A stretch of 64,000 bases of DNA from Citrobacter youngae ATCC 29220 (GCF_000155975.1 NZ_GG730299.1:930041-994040); one strand, 5' to 3'; shown: positions 39,114-53,118, counted from the stretch's first letter. Notes: a model not told the origin generated them from the sequence alone. Made by a program: numbers and translations.

Positions 39114-39704
39114 TCAGTAATCAATTCCCATCTGGGCCTTCACGCCCGCTTCAAACGCATGCTTGACCGGGCGCAGCTCGCTGACCGTATCCGCTAACTC
39201 AAGAATATCGCGATGGCATCCCCGACCGGTGATAATGACCGTTTGATGAGCTGGGCGCGTGTTCAGGGCACTGATGACCTCTTCAAGCGGCAGATAGTCG
39301 TATGCCACCATATAGGTCAGTTCATCCAGAATCACCATATCCAGTTCAGCGTCGGCCAGCATCCGTTTGCCGTGTTCCCACACGGACATACAGGCTGCGG
39401 TGTCGGACTCGCGATTCTGCGTTTCCCAGGTAAATCCTGTCGCCATGACCTGAAACTCTACGCCGTGAGGTTCGAGTAGGTTACGTTCACCGTTTGGCCA
39501 GGTCCCTTTTATAAACTGCACCACGCCAACTTTTTTGCCGTGGCCTACCGCGCGCGTGGCGGTTCCGAACGCGGCGGTGGTTTTACCCTTACCGTTTCCG
39601 GTGAACACGATAATAATTCCGCGTTCATCACTGGCGGCGGCAACGCGTGCGTCAACCCGCTCTTTAACGCGCTGCTGGCGCTGCTGGTAGCGTTCTTCAC
39701 TCAT
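39114..39704 (-). CDS. btuR: Cob(I)yrinic acid a,c-diamide adenosyltransferase BtuR/CobA
   Basis: BtuR attaches the adenosyl group of ATP to cob(I)alamin and related corrinoids. It is 196 residues with the P-loop-like TGNGKGKTTAAFG motif (about 35-47). The length matches E. coli. The start overlaps the yciK stop by four bases (ATGA), so the two are co-translated. It would support corrinoid-dependent enzymes such as ethanolamine lyase or methionine synthase. Confidence 0.96.
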   Translation of the reverse strand: MSEERYQQRQQRVKERVDARVAAASDERGIIIVFTGNGKGKTTAAFGTATRAVGHGKKVGVVQFIKGTWPNGERNLLEPHGVEFQVMATGFTWETQNRESDTAACMSVWEHGKRMLADAELDMVILDELTYMVAYDYLPLEEVISALNTRPAHQTVIITGRGCHRDILELADTVSELRPVKHAFEAGVKAQMGIDY

Positions 39705-40462
39705 TGAGCTATTCCTGGTTTACGGCCCGGCTGGGCATCGAAAGTCATACCGGTTTTACGGCGGCTGTCATCGCCCATCAGCCACAGATAGAGCGGCATA
39801 ATATCGGCGGGGGTTTTCAATTTTTGCGGATCTTCCGTCGGGAAGGCGCTGGCTCGCATGCCGGTACGCGTACCGCCAGGATTGATACAGTTTACGCGCA
39901 GGTGGCGATTCTGATATTCATCTGCCAGAACCTGCATCATGCCTTCGGTTGCAAATTTGGAGGTGGCGTACGCCCCCCAGTTGGCGCGCCCCTGGCGGCC
40001 GACGCTTGAAGAGGTAAAGACCAGCGATCCGGCATCGGATTTGAGTAACAATGGTAATAACGCCTGGGTCAGCATAAAGGTGGCGTTGACGTTTACCTGC
40101 ATCACCGCCTGCCAGACCTGCGGGTTTTGCTCGCTCATCGGGCCAATATCGCCCAGTAACCCGGCATTATGCAGTACGCCATCCAGACGCGGGAAATGTG
40201 CGGCAATACGCTGTGCGAGCTGGTGACATCCGTCAGCGGTGCAAGTGAGCAGATCCAGTGTAAACCAGTGTGGTTGCGTTCCGTTTTCATCGGCGATGGC
40301 GCGGGCCACCTGGCGCAGTTTTTCGTCGTTACGTCCAAGTAAAATAACGGTTGCGCCGTAACGCGCGTAGGTCTGTGCGGCCTCGCGTCCGATACCATCA
40401 CTGGCACCGGTGACCAGAATAATGCGGTCCTGTAGAAGGTCTTGTTTTGGTTGATAATGCAC
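39701..40462 (-). CDS. yciK: Short-chain dehydrogenase YciK
   Basis: This is a 253-residue short-chain dehydrogenase/reductase. It has the NAD(P) motif TGASDGIGRE near residue 20, NAG in the middle, and the catalytic Ser-Tyr-Lys set (SSS...YATSK). I use GTG at 40462 (VHYQPKQDLL), which has AGGAG eight bases upstream; nine extra upstream codons are Arg-rich and not conserved. The substrate is unknown. Confidence 0.93.
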   Translation of the reverse strand: MHYQPKQDLLQDRIILVTGASDGIGREAAQTYARYGATVILLGRNDEKLRQVARAIADENGTQPHWFTLDLLTCTADGCHQLAQRIAAHFPRLDGVLHNAGLLGDIGPMSEQNPQVWQAVMQVNVNATFMLTQALLPLLLKSDAGSLVFTSSSVGRQGRANWGAYATSKFATEGMMQVLADEYQNRHLRVNCINPGGTRTGMRASAFPTEDPQKLKTPADIMPLYLWLMGDDSRRKTGMTFDAQPGRKPGIAQ

Positions 40463-40683
40463 GGCAACTCCTCGGCGACGCCTGGCCATCTCGTTCGCAA
40501 TAACTTTTGGGCTTTATGCCTTAAACCCTGTTCTTTTTCAATCAGCCAAAGGTAATAACACCGCAAAATGAACGCGTTGTCATGCTTTTTGCTGTTTCAG
40601 CACCAGGATGGATCAAGCAAGACGGGTTAACAAGCCTGTTGTACACTGAGCGGAAATAGCGTTGTTTAACCAAGGTGGGTCTC

Positions 40684-41730
40684 GTGGAATTGTTGTCTGA
40701 ATATGGGCTGTTTTTGGCAAAAATTGTCACCGTGGTGGTGGCTATTGCGGTGGTCGCGATGCTGATCGTGAACGCGACACAACGCAAACGTCAGCGCGGG
40801 GAGCTGCGGGTGATTAACCTCAGCGATCAATATAAAGAGATGAAAGAAGACCTGTCGCTGGCGCTATTGGACGGGCATCAGCAAAAATTCTGGCATAAGG
40901 CGCAGAAAAAGAAACACAAGCTGGAAGCGAAGGCGGCCAAGGCGAAAGCGAAGCAGGGAGACAGCTCATCCTCTGATAAACCACGGGTATGGGTGCTTGA
41001 TTTTAAAGGCAGTATGGACGCCCATGAGGTCAGCGCATTACGTGAGGAAGTGACGGCGGTGCTGGCGGTCGTTAAACCCCAGGATCAGGTCGTGGTTCGT
41101 CTGGAAAGCCCGGGCGGAGTGGTCCATGGTTATGGCCTGGCTGCGTCGCAGTTACAGCGTCTGCGCGATAAACAGATCCCGTTGACCGTTACGGTGGATA
41201 AAGTCGCCGCGAGCGGCGGGTATATGATGGCCTGCGTGGCAGATAAAATTGTCTCGGCGCCGTTTGCTATTGTCGGGTCAATTGGCGTTGTGGCGCAGAT
41301 CCCGAACTTTAATCGCTTCCTGAAAGGGAAAGATATTGATATCGAACTGCACACCGCCGGACAGTACAAACGTACGCTGACATTGCTCGGTGAGAACACG
41401 GAAGAAGGGCGACAGAAATTTCGCGAAGACCTGAATGAAACCCATCATCTGTTTAAAGATTTTGTGCAGCGTATGCGTCCGGCTCTGGACATTGAACAGG
41501 TTGCTACCGGCGAGCACTGGTTTGGACAACAGGCGCTGGCAAACGGCCTGGTGGATGAAATCAACACCAGCGATGAAGTAATCCTCGCGCTAATGGAAGG
41601 GCGCGAAGTGTTGAGCGTGCGCTATATACAGCGTAAGAAACTGATGGACCGCTTTACCGGCAGTGCGGCGGAAAGCGCTGATCGTTTACTGCTGCGCTGG
41701 TGGCAGCGGGGACAGAAACCATTGATGTAA
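40684..41730 (+). CDS. sohB: Inner-membrane S49 peptidase SohB
   Basis: SohB is a signal-peptide-peptidase-A-like serine protease anchored by one N-terminal helix (residues about 8-30) with the rest in the periplasm. It is a multicopy suppressor of degP (htrA) loss in E. coli. It is 348 residues from GTG 40684 (VELLSEYG), with AAGGTGGG upstream. The catalytic Ser177 lies in AASGGYMMAC and the lysine is in the AGQYKR segment. Confidence 0.94.
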   Translation: MELLSEYGLFLAKIVTVVVAIAVVAMLIVNATQRKRQRGELRVINLSDQYKEMKEDLSLALLDGHQQKFWHKAQKKKHKLEAKAAKAKAKQGDSSSSDKPRVWVLDFKGSMDAHEVSALREEVTAVLAVVKPQDQVVVRLESPGGVVHGYGLAASQLQRLRDKQIPLTVTVDKVAASGGYMMACVADKIVSAPFAIVGSIGVVAQIPNFNRFLKGKDIDIELHTAGQYKRTLTLLGENTEEGRQKFREDLNETHHLFKDFVQRMRPALDIEQVATGEHWFGQQALANGLVDEINTSDEVILALMEGREVLSVRYIQRKKLMDRFTGSAAESADRLLLRWWQRGQKPLM

Positions 41731-41734
41731 AATA

Positions 41735-41826
41735 GTCATTGCCGGATGGCGATGCTAAAGCATCTTATCTGGCCTACAGATTCGTAACGCCGTAGGCCGG
41801 ATAAGGGACAGCCGCCATCCGGCAAA
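41735..41826. repeat. REP pair (BIME) between sohB and yciN
   Basis: ATTGCCGGATGGCGATGC...GCATCTTATCTGGCCTAC is followed by GTAGGCCGGATAAGGGACAGCCGCCATCCGGCAA. The two palindromes face each other between convergent genes. Confidence 0.88.
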
Positions 41827-41838
41827 TCATTTCTCGTG

Positions 41839-42090
41839 TTAATCGATCAGGTGATACTTTTCAGAAAGTACGTGCGCCAGGTGTTTAAACATATTAAACA
41901 CAGCCGTACTTTTGGGCGTCGGTAGCCCTTGCTCGTCTAAAAAGTAATCTCCGCTGAAAACCAGCACGCCGTTTCGTTGCGTAACGCCGGTGGCGACAAT
42001 CCCCGCCAGCGTGTCCTCATGCTCACGAATGATTTTGTTGGCTTCAATCAGCAGTGTTTCGCGATCGATGGGTTGCGTCTCTTTATGCAT
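41839..42090 (-). CDS. yciN: Conserved small protein YciN
   Basis: This is an 83-residue acidic cytoplasmic protein ([14 protein letters not shown]) matching E. coli YciN in full length. Its function is unknown. It is divergent from topA and has the ribosome site AAGGAG. Confidence 0.93.
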   Translation of the reverse strand: MHKETQPIDRETLLIEANKIIREHEDTLAGIVATGVTQRNGVLVFSGDYFLDEQGLPTPKSTAVFNMFKHLAHVLSEKYHLID

Positions 42091-42488
42091 TATTTACTCC
42101 TTAAACAAGAACATTAGTCTACGCCGAGGCCGGCTTATGGGCAAATATTCCCTGACATAAATGAAGGTCTTACAACAGCGTTGCAACTGGCGAGATTTGT
42201 TTTTGCATGCTAATAAAGTTGCGTAACGCATATTATCAGGTACAGTGTGACGCTTTCGTCAATCTGGCAACAGATTTGCTTGACATTCGACCAATACTTC
42301 GTCGTGCGATAGCGTTTGTGAGCAAAAAATCCTGTCAACTCAGTTACATGAGAGTTACATTGCAAGCGCGAATCAGTTTAAGGGGTTGATATCCGCGGAC
42401 GCAGAGACCATATCGATGTCTCGTCGCCAGTGGAAGGTGAATCAACGTGCGACGCATTCTGGAAGAATCAAATTAGGTAAAGGTGAAT
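42091..42488. other. yciN-topA divergent control region
   Basis: This region is nearly 400 bp, with a TTGACA (42280-42285) and other promoter-like sequences on the plus strand. In E. coli, topA has several promoters, including stress-responsive ones, and is activated by negative supercoiling and Fis. I cannot assign each promoter here. No gene is supported. Confidence 0.5.
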
Positions 42489-45086
42489 ATGGGTAAAGCT
42501 CTTGTCATCGTTGAGTCCCCGGCAAAAGCCAAAACGATCAACAAGTATCTGGGTAGTGACTACGTGGTGAAATCCAGCGTCGGTCATATCCGTGATTTGC
42601 CGACCAGTGGCTCAGCAACTAAAAAGAGCGCCGACTCAACCTCCACCAAAACGGCTAAAAAGCCCAAAAAGGATGAACGTGGCGCTCTCGTCAACCGTAT
42701 GGGTGTTGACCCGTGGCACAACTGGGACGCGCGCTATGAAGTGCTGCCTGGTAAAGAGAAAGTTGTTTCTGAACTGAAGCAGCTGGCTGAAAAGGCCGAC
42801 CACATCTATCTCGCAACCGACCTTGACCGCGAAGGGGAAGCCATTGCATGGCACCTGCGGGAAGTGATCGGCGGCGATGACACCCGCTACAGCCGCGTGG
42901 TGTTTAACGAAATTACCAAAAACGCTATTCGTCAGGCGTTTGAAAAACCTGGCGAACTGAATATCGACCGTGTTAACGCGCAACAGGCGCGCCGCTTTAT
43001 GGACCGCGTTGTGGGCTATATGGTGTCGCCGCTGCTGTGGAAAAAAATTGCGCGTGGCCTGTCAGCGGGTCGCGTACAGTCGGTTGCCGTGCGTCTGGTG
43101 GTTGAGCGTGAGCGTGAAATCAAAGCGTTTGTCCCGGAAGAGTTCTGGGAAATTAATGCTAACACGACCACGCCGGGTGGCGACGCTTTGCCGCTTGAGG
43201 TGACGCATCAGAATGATAAACCGTTCCGCCCGGTCAACCGGGAACAAACGCTTGCCGCTGTTAGCCTGTTGGAAAAAGCGCGCTATAGCGTCCTGGAACG
43301 TGAAGATAAGCCGACCAGCAGCAGGCCGAGCGCGCCGTTCATAACCTCCACGCTGCAACAGGCTGCGAGCACGCGTCTGGGCTTTGGCGTGAAGAAAACC
43401 ATGATGATGGCGCAACGCTTGTATGAAGCGGGTTACATCACCTATATGCGTACCGACTCAACCAACCTGAGTCAGGATGCGGTGAACATGGTTCGCGAGT
43501 ACATCAGCGATAATTTTGGCAAAAAATATCTGCCGGAGAGCGCGAACCAGTACGCCAGCAAAGAGAACTCGCAGGAAGCGCACGAAGCTATCCGTCCTTC
43601 CGACGTCGCCGTACAGGCGGAATCGCTGAAAGATATGGAAGCCGATGCGCAAAAACTGTACCAGCTGATCTGGCGCCAGTTTGTAGCCTGTCAGATGACG
43701 CCGGCAAAATATGATTCCACCACGCTGACCGTGGGCGCGGGGGATTTCCGTCTGAAAGCGCGTGGTCGTATTTTGCGTTTCGATGGCTGGACAAAAGTGA
43801 TGCCTGCTCTGCGTAAGGGCGATGAAGACCGCATTTTACCCGCCGTGGATAAAGGCGATACGTTAACGCTGGTTGAGCTGACGCCTGCACAGCACTTTAC
43901 CAAACCGCCTGCGCGCTTCAGCGAAGCGTCACTGGTTAAAGAGCTTGAAAAACGGGGTATTGGTCGCCCATCAACGTATGCGTCGATTATTTCTACGATC
44001 CAGGATCGTGGCTATGTTCGCGTTGAGAATCGCCGTTTCTACGCGGAAAAAATGGGTGAAATCGTCACCGATCGCCTGGAAGAAAACTTCCGCGAACTGA
44101 TGAACTACGATTTTACCGCGCAGATGGAAGACAGCCTCGACCAGGTGGCGAATCACGAAGCCGAATGGAAGGGGGTGCTCGACAACTTCTTCACTGATTT
44201 TACTCAGCAACTGGATAAAGCCGAGAAAGATCCTGAAGAAGGCGGTATGCGTCCGAACCAGATGGTACTGACCAGCATTGATTGCCCGACCTGCGGGCGC
44301 AAGATGGGTATTCGTACTGCCAGTACCGGCGTGTTCCTCGGGTGTTCCGGCTACGCGCTGTCCCCGAAGGAGCGTTGCAAAACCACCATTAACCTGGTGC
44401 CGGAAAACGAAGTGCTGAACGTGCTGGAAGGCGACGATGCGGAAACGAACGCATTGCGCGCCAAACGTCGCTGCCAGAAGTGCGGTACGGCGATGGACAG
44501 CTACCTTATCGATCCTAAGCGTAAACTGCATGTATGTGGTAATAACCCGACCTGCGACGGCTACGAGATCGAAGAGGGCGAATTCCGTATCAAAGGTTAT
44601 GACGGCCCGATCGTTGAGTGCGAAAAATGTGGTTCTGAAATGCACCTGAAAATGGGACGTTTCGGTAAGTACATGGCGTGTACCAACGACGAGTGTAAAA
44701 ACACCCGTAAGATCCTGCGTAACGGTGAAGTCGCTCCGCCGAAAGAAGATCCGGTTCCGTTGCCGGAGCTGCCGTGTGAAAAATCTGACGCGTATTTCGT
44801 GTTACGTGATGGCGCTGCAGGTATCTTCCTGGCGGCGAATACGTTCCCGAAATCACGTGAGACCCGCGCGCCGTTGGTGGAAGAGTTGTACCGCTTCCGC
44901 GATCGTCTGCCGGAAAAACTGCGCTATCTGGCAGACGCGCCGCAGACTGATCCGGACGGCAACAAGTCGATGGTCCGTTTTAGCCGTAAAACCAAGCAGC
45001 AATACGTTGCCGCAGAGAAAGACGGCAAGGCGACCGGCTGGTCCGCGTTCTTCGTTGACGGCAAATGGGTAGAAGGGAAGAAATAA
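42489..45086 (+). CDS. topA: DNA topoisomerase I
   Basis: TopA removes negative supercoils by cutting one DNA strand and keeps supercoiling in balance with gyrase. It is 865 residues from ATG 42489 ([15 protein letters not shown]). The TOPRIM domain (about 1-155) carries the acidic DxDxE (TDLDREGEA). The active-site tyrosine is Tyr319 in [12 protein letters not shown]. Three C-terminal four-cysteine zinc motifs (CPTCG...C, CQKCG...C, CEKCG...C) lie from about residue 598 to 740, followed by a zinc-free tail. Confidence 0.97.
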   Translation: MGKALVIVESPAKAKTINKYLGSDYVVKSSVGHIRDLPTSGSATKKSADSTSTKTAKKPKKDERGALVNRMGVDPWHNWDARYEVLPGKEKVVSELKQLAEKADHIYLATDLDREGEAIAWHLREVIGGDDTRYSRVVFNEITKNAIRQAFEKPGELNIDRVNAQQARRFMDRVVGYMVSPLLWKKIARGLSAGRVQSVAVRLVVEREREIKAFVPEEFWEINANTTTPGGDALPLEVTHQNDKPFRPVNREQTLAAVSLLEKARYSVLEREDKPTSSRPSAPFITSTLQQAASTRLGFGVKKTMMMAQRLYEAGYITYMRTDSTNLSQDAVNMVREYISDNFGKKYLPESANQYASKENSQEAHEAIRPSDVAVQAESLKDMEADAQKLYQLIWRQFVACQMTPAKYDSTTLTVGAGDFRLKARGRILRFDGWTKVMPALRKGDEDRILPAVDKGDTLTLVELTPAQHFTKPPARFSEASLVKELEKRGIGRPSTYASIISTIQDRGYVRVENRRFYAEKMGEIVTDRLEENFRELMNYDFTAQMEDSLDQVANHEAEWKGVLDNFFTDFTQQLDKAEKDPEEGGMRPNQMVLTSIDCPTCGRKMGIRTASTGVFLGCSGYALSPKERCKTTINLVPENEVLNVLEGDDAETNALRAKRRCQKCGTAMDSYLIDPKRKLHVCGNNPTCDGYEIEEGEFRIKGYDGPIVECEKCGSEMHLKMGRFGKYMACTNDECKNTRKILRNGEVAPPKEDPVPLPELPCEKSDAYFVLRDGAAGIFLAANTFPKSRETRAPLVEELYRFRDRLPEKLRYLADAPQTDPDGNKSMVRFSRKTKQQYVAAEKDGKATGWSAFFVDGKWVEGKK

Positions 45087-45111
45087 CGGCATTCCGCCTG
45101 AATTTCTCCGC

Positions 45112-45139
45112 AAAGGGTCGCGTAAGCGGCCCTTTTTGT
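45112..45139 (+). terminator. Terminator of topA
   Basis: AAGGGTCGC pairs with GCGGCCCTT (one G-T wobble) and is followed by TTTTG. It lies 26 bases after topA. Confidence 0.85.
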
Positions 45140-45270
45140 TTCTGGCGTATTATTTTTTGCCATGCCTATACAGCTTAAATAGAAATGATATAGTGGTTAT
45201 AGTTAACACATTTTTTATTATTAAATCGTATTAGCAGCGCCAACAAGCCTGCTCTGAAACGATGATCTGA

Positions 45271-46269
<999 letters not shown>

Positions 46270-46284
46270 TAACGGCAGTTACCT

Positions 46285-46318
46285 CGTCGGTATCCGTGTG
46301 CATAAAGCGATACCGACG
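46285..46318 (+). terminator. Hairpin after cysB
   Basis: CGTCGGTATC pairs exactly with GATACCGACG across 14 bases, 15 bases after the cysB stop. There is no T-run, so it may be a 3'-end stabiliser or a Rho-assisted terminator. Confidence 0.6.
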
Positions 46319-46583
46319 GGAAATGCTGAATGCCTTCCTGATTTTCAGTGAATAAATTAACCCTATATTATTTATGGAAATGGCTGTCTAAAGTAGCTTC
46401 AAATTAGCAGGCTTGCCAAAAATCCCTGTCAAATATTTATAACCGATCAAACAATCAATTTATTTATCCGGATGAGTCTGAAAATTAACTGGCTTTTTTT
46501 TGCCTTTTTTATTAGGATTTCTCTTATCTGATGATTAATTGTACCGATTGTTTGGTGCCTAAATGATAAGTGATTTCGATAGT
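46319..46583. other. AT-rich cysB-ymiA gap
   Basis: This is about 265 bp of AT-rich sequence without a supported gene. It probably contains the promoter of the ymiA-yciX-acnA region. No clear operator was identified. Confidence 0.5.
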
Positions 46584-46724
46584 ATGAGGTTAGCAATGCC
46601 TTCAGGAAACCAGCCAGCACGCAGGGATCCCGTCATGAAACGTAAAGCCTGGCTTGCTGTTTTCCTCGGCTCCGCGGTGTTCTGGATTGTCGTTGCGCTC
46701 GTGGTCTGGCAGGTGTGGGGGTAG
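46584..46724 (+). CDS. ymiA: Small membrane protein YmiA
   Basis: This is a 46-residue protein with a soluble N terminus (MRLAMPSGNQPARRDP) and one membrane helix (AWLAVFLGSAVFWIVVALVV). It matches the E. coli small protein YmiA in length and sequence pattern. Its function is unknown. It is followed three bases later by yciX. Confidence 0.88.
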   Translation: MRLAMPSGNQPARRDPVMKRKAWLAVFLGSAVFWIVVALVVWQVWG

Positions 46725-46727
46725 GTC

Positions 46728-46895
46728 ATGTCCGCACCGGAACAGCGCTCTACCGTGACGCCATCTCCCCAGGATCATGAGCCAGAGAGCAATACCGCCG
46801 CAGAGAATGGGCCTCAAATTCCCCCGTCCTGGACGCTTTCCCCTGAACAACGAGCGTTTATTGATCTGTTTACTGATGATGAACAGAAACAATAA
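46728..46895 (+). CDS. yciX: Small protein YciX
   Basis: This is a 55-residue acidic protein (MSAPEQRSTV... ending TDDEQKQ) starting three bases after the ymiA stop. It is Pro- and Glu-rich at first and then carries PPSWTLSPEQRAFIDLF. Identity rests mainly on position next to ymiA and length; the N-terminal half is variable. Confidence 0.75.
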   Translation: MSAPEQRSTVTPSPQDHEPESNTAAENGPQIPPSWTLSPEQRAFIDLFTDDEQKQ

Positions 46896-47201
46896 TTAAT
46901 GCGGATTTTATAGTCATTATTATTTGCTGCCGCCTTAAACATTGAATGACTTATTAGAGGCAATCGCAGTGCCTCCACTAACTAACGTATTTTCGATTGC
47001 ATAAATGTTAGTTACACATCCGTTCTATTAACTTTCCTCTCGCACCTTCTCCTCGTCATCTACGCCATGCTTCCCGCTTTGGTTGTACTCCACTTTTATC
47101 AATTTGAGTTGTTATCAAAGCGTTACATTTTGTTTGTGTTATCTTTAATACTAACCCTGAAGAGAATCAGGGCATCCAACCCTGTCATTTAAGGAGGAGC
47201 T
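46896..47201. other. yciX-acnA intergenic region with acnA promoter and leader
   Basis: This region is 306 bp. A probable start of transcription lies near 47150, shortly after TTATCTTTAATACT. The leader then holds CCCTGA, TCAGGG and CCCTG, which can form two alternative stems just before the ribosome site AAGGAGGAG. In E. coli acnA is controlled by SoxS, CRP, ArcA and FNR; sites were not placed. Confidence 0.55.
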
Positions 47202-49877
<2,676 letters not shown>

Positions 49878-49880
49878 CAT

Positions 49881-49911
49881 GCAAAAAGCCTGCGCGAGCA
49901 GGCTTTTTTAT
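49881..49911. terminator. Bidirectional terminator between acnA and ribA
   Basis: GCAAAAAGCCTGC pairs with GCAGGCTTTTTT around GCGA. A- and T-runs flank it, so it serves both convergent genes. Confidence 0.9.
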
Positions 49912-49927
49912 GCCGGGTGAACGGAAA

Positions 49928-50518
49928 TTATTTGCTCAATAAATGTCCCATCTTGGCGGCTTTGGTGTCCAGATAATGTTCATTCTTCGGGTTACGACCC
50001 ACAATCAGCGGCACGCGTTCAACAATATTGATACCCGCTTCGGTCAGAATTTCCACTTTCTTGGGGTTATTGGTCAGCAAGCGGACCTCGTCTACGCCCA
50101 GCAGTTTGAACATGTCCGCACACAGCGTGAAATCGCGCTCATCTGCCGCAAATCCTAACTGATGATTGGCTTCAACGGTATCATAACCCTGGTCCTGCAA
50201 CGCATAGGCGCGAATTTTATTGAGCAGGCCGATGTTGCGTCCTTCCTGACGATGATAAAGCAGAATACCGCGCCCTTCTTCAGCAATGTGGGTCAGGGCC
50301 GCTTCGAGCTGGAACCCGCAGTCGCAACGCAGGCTAAACAGCGCATCGCCAGTCAGACACTCGGAGTGGACACGCGCCAGAACAGGCGTTTGGCCTGTAA
50401 TATCGCCAAAAATCAGTGCGACATGATCGTGTCCGGTTGCCAGTTCTTCAAATCCCACCATCAGGAAATCGCCCCAGGGGGTTGGCAGTTTGGCTTCTGC
50501 CACACGTTTAAGCTGCAT
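49928..50518 (-). CDS. ribA: GTP cyclohydrolase II RibA
   Basis: RibA opens GTP to give the first riboflavin precursor. It is 196 residues from ATG 50518 ([18 protein letters not shown]). The zinc-binding cysteines are in [18 protein letters not shown], and the RQEGRNIGL motif binds GTP phosphates. A 31-codon upstream extension is open but lacks family support. Convergent with acnA and divergent from pgpB. Confidence 0.96.
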   Translation of the reverse strand: MQLKRVAEAKLPTPWGDFLMVGFEELATGHDHVALIFGDITGQTPVLARVHSECLTGDALFSLRCDCGFQLEAALTHIAEEGRGILLYHRQEGRNIGLLNKIRAYALQDQGYDTVEANHQLGFAADERDFTLCADMFKLLGVDEVRLLTNNPKKVEILTEAGINIVERVPLIVGRNPKNEHYLDTKAAKMGHLLSK

Positions 50519-50719
50519 GTAATTCTCCAGATTATGCTGGCACTGTCGTGCCGTCGCCTGTTGGCTTCTGTTCTGTATTGCACTATTTTGCCATAAGCTA
50601 ACGATGTTCACCTAATCACGACAACGGATTCGCTTTTGGAATGGCACAAAATTGTCAATTTTCCCGGCGTGCGGATTTTTCAGTTATGATTGTGAGACTT
50701 AACGACGAAAGGAGAGGCA

Positions 50720-51490
50720 ATGCTTTCAATTGCAAAGCGCACCGCAGTTGGCGCCGGACTGCTGCTTATCATGCCCATTGCCGTATGGGTATCGGGTTGG
50801 AGCTGGCAGCCTGGGCATAATGTCTGGTGGTTAAAATCTCTGTACTGGGTGACGGAAACCGTGACGCAGCCCTGGGGGATTATCACCCATGTAGCGCTCT
50901 GCGCATGGTTTTTGTGGTGTCTGCGTTTTCGTCTGAAAGCTGCGATAATGCTGTTTGCGATCCTGGCTGCGGCGATTTTAGTCGGGCAGGGCGTGAAGTC
51001 CTGGGTTAAAGACAGGGTGCAGGAACCCCGGCCATTTGTCGTATGGTTAGAAAAAACGCACCATATTCCGGTGGATGAGTTCTACACTTTAAAACGTAAA
51101 GATCGTGGGCACTTAGTCAAAGAACAATTAGCCGAACAACGGGATATTCCGACGTTTCTTCGTAAGCACTGGCAAAAAGAAACAGGGTTTGCCTTCCCGT
51201 CCGGGCATACGATGTTTGCTGCCAGTTGGGCCTTGCTGGCGGTAGGGTTGCTGTGGCCGCGCAGACGTACGCTGACGATTGTATTCTTGCTCATCTGGGC
51301 GACGGGCGTAATGGGGAGCCGCTTGCTGTTGGGCATGCACTGGCCCCGTGATTTGGTCGTCGCGACCCTGATCTCCTGGCTGTTGGTGACGCTGGCGACA
51401 TGGCTTGCGCAGCGCGTATGCGGGCCTTTAACGCCGCCTGCGCAGGAGACAAAAGAAATCGCGCAGCGTGAACAAGAAAGCCAGCCATGA
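50720..51490 (+). CDS. pgpB: Phosphatidylglycerophosphatase / undecaprenyl-diphosphatase PgpB
   Basis: PgpB removes phosphate from phosphatidylglycerophosphate, undecaprenyl diphosphate and other lipid phosphates on the periplasmic face. It is 256 residues with six membrane segments. The three PAP2 motifs are visible: KDRVQEPRP, PSGHT and RLLLGMHWPRD. Ribosome site GGAGAGG precedes the ATG. Confidence 0.95.
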   Translation: MLSIAKRTAVGAGLLLIMPIAVWVSGWSWQPGHNVWWLKSLYWVTETVTQPWGIITHVALCAWFLWCLRFRLKAAIMLFAILAAAILVGQGVKSWVKDRVQEPRPFVVWLEKTHHIPVDEFYTLKRKDRGHLVKEQLAEQRDIPTFLRKHWQKETGFAFPSGHTMFAASWALLAVGLLWPRRRTLTIVFLLIWATGVMGSRLLLGMHWPRDLVVATLISWLLVTLATWLAQRVCGPLTPPAQETKEIAQREQESQP

Positions 51491-51633
51491 TTGATTTTTC
51501 GAATTTTGCCCTTAAATCAGAATGCGGAAAGCGCTTTTCCATTTCGCACTCGGTGTGAAAATGGTAATTTAAAGGGCTCAACGCGGTAAGTTGGACACGA
51601 TTTATTCGCTCAAACCACATAACGGGAAGTAAT

Positions 51634-51942
51634 GTGAAATATTTACTCATTTTCTTACTGGTGTTGGCGATTTTTGTTATTTCGGTGACATTAGGCGCGC
51701 AAAACGATCAACAGGTTACGTTTAATTACCTGCTGGCTCAGGGTGAGTATCGTATCTCTACGCTGCTTGCTGTATTGTTTGCCGCAGGTTTTGCGATTGG
51801 TTGGTTAATTTGCGGCCTCTTCTGGCTGAAGGTTCGTGTATCTCTTGCGCGCGCCGAACGTAAAATCAAACGACTGGAAAACCAACTTGCGCCTGCGACC
51901 GACGTTGCGGTATCTGCCGATTCGTCGGTTGTAAAGGAATAA
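51634..51942 (+). CDS. lapA: LPS assembly protein LapA (YciS)
   Basis: LapA is a small 102-residue inner-membrane protein with two N-terminal helices and a charged tail. It works with LapB in control of LpxC levels and LPS synthesis. The GTG start at 51634 (VKYLLIFLLVLAIF) has GGGAAG upstream; E. coli also uses GTG here. It is six bases before lapB, so the two form an operon. Confidence 0.95.
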   Translation: MKYLLIFLLVLAIFVISVTLGAQNDQQVTFNYLLAQGEYRISTLLAVLFAAGFAIGWLICGLFWLKVRVSLARAERKIKRLENQLAPATDVAVSADSSVVKE

Positions 51943-51948
51943 TTATTT

Positions 51949-53118
51949 ATGTTGGAGTTGTTGTTTCTGCTTTTACCTGTAGCCGCTGCCTATGGGTGGT
52001 ATATGGGTCGCAGAAGTGCGCAACAAACAAAGCAGGATGAAGCTAACCGTCTTTCCCGTGACTATGTCGCCGGGGTTAACTTCCTCCTGAGCAACCAACA
52101 AGATAAAGCGGTGGATCTGTTCCTCGATATGCTGAAAGAGGATACGGGCACCGTTGAGGCTCATCTCACCCTCGGAAACCTGTTCCGTTCACGCGGTGAA
52201 GTCGATCGTGCAATCCGCATCCACCAAACGCTTATGGAAAGCGCCTCGTTGACTTACGAGCAGCGTTTGCTGGCAGTGCAGCAGTTGGGCCGCGACTATA
52301 TGGCCGCCGGTCTGTATGACCGTGCGGAAGACATGTTCAATCAGCTTACCGATGAAACAGATTTCCGCGTTGGCGCATTGCAGCAGTTGCTGCAAATTTA
52401 TCAGGCGACCAGCGAATGGCAAAAGGCCATTGATGTAGCAGAGCGTCTGGTGAAGCTTGGCAAAGACAAACAACGCATTGAGATAGCGCATTTCTACTGC
52501 GAGCTGGCGTTACAGCAAATGGCCAACGACGATATGGATCGTGCCATGACGCTGTTGAAAAAAGGGGCGGCAGCAGACAAAAACAGCGCCCGGGTTTCCA
52601 TTATGATGGGCCGCGTATACATGCTGAACGGCGATTACGCGAAGGCGGTTGAAAGCCTGCAACGGGTGATTTCCCAGGATAAAGAGCTGGTCAGTGAAAC
52701 GCTGGAAATGCTGCAAAGCTGCTACCAGCATCTGGGCAAAAACGATGAGTGGGCAGAGTTTTTACGCCGTGCGGTTGAGGAAAATACCGGTGCCGCCGCC
52801 GAGCTCATGCTTGCGGATATTCTCGAGGCGCGTGAGGGGAGTGATACCGCTCAGGTTTACATCACTCGCCAGCTGCAACGCCATCCTACGATGCGCGTGT
52901 TCCACAAGCTGATGGATTATCACCTTAACGAAGCAGAAGAAGGGCGCGCCAAAGAGAGCCTGATGGTTCTGCGCGATATGGTCGGGGAGCAGGTACGCAG
53001 CAAGCCGCGCTACCGCTGCCAGAAGTGCGGATTTACCGCCTATACGCTGTACTGGCATTGCCCATCCTGCCGCTCATGGTCAACCATTAAGCCTATTCGC
53101 GGCCTCGATGGGCTGTGA
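51949..53118 (+). CDS. lapB: LPS regulatory TPR protein LapB (YciM)
   Basis: LapB links the LpxC protease FtsH to LPS levels and is essential or nearly so in E. coli. It is 389 residues. An N-terminal anchor helix (about 1-19) is followed by multiple tetratricopeptide repeats facing the cytoplasm. The C-terminal rubredoxin-like domain binds metal through CQKCG and CPSC (YRCQKCGFTAYTLYWHCPSC). It directly follows lapA. Confidence 0.96.
   Translation: MLELLFLLLPVAAAYGWYMGRRSAQQTKQDEANRLSRDYVAGVNFLLSNQQDKAVDLFLDMLKEDTGTVEAHLTLGNLFRSRGEVDRAIRIHQTLMESASLTYEQRLLAVQQLGRDYMAAGLYDRAEDMFNQLTDETDFRVGALQQLLQIYQATSEWQKAIDVAERLVKLGKDKQRIEIAHFYCELALQQMANDDMDRAMTLLKKGAAADKNSARVSIMMGRVYMLNGDYAKAVESLQRVISQDKELVSETLEMLQSCYQHLGKNDEWAEFLRRAVEENTGAAAELMLADILEAREGSDTAQVYITRQLQRHPTMRVFHKLMDYHLNEAEEGRAKESLMVLRDMVGEQVRSKPRYRCQKCGFTAYTLYWHCPSCRSWSTIKPIRGLDGL

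Noticed and set aside
44000-45086. Several smaller frames antisense to topA
   Set aside because: They shadow the real gene and lack starts, ribosome sites and known domains.
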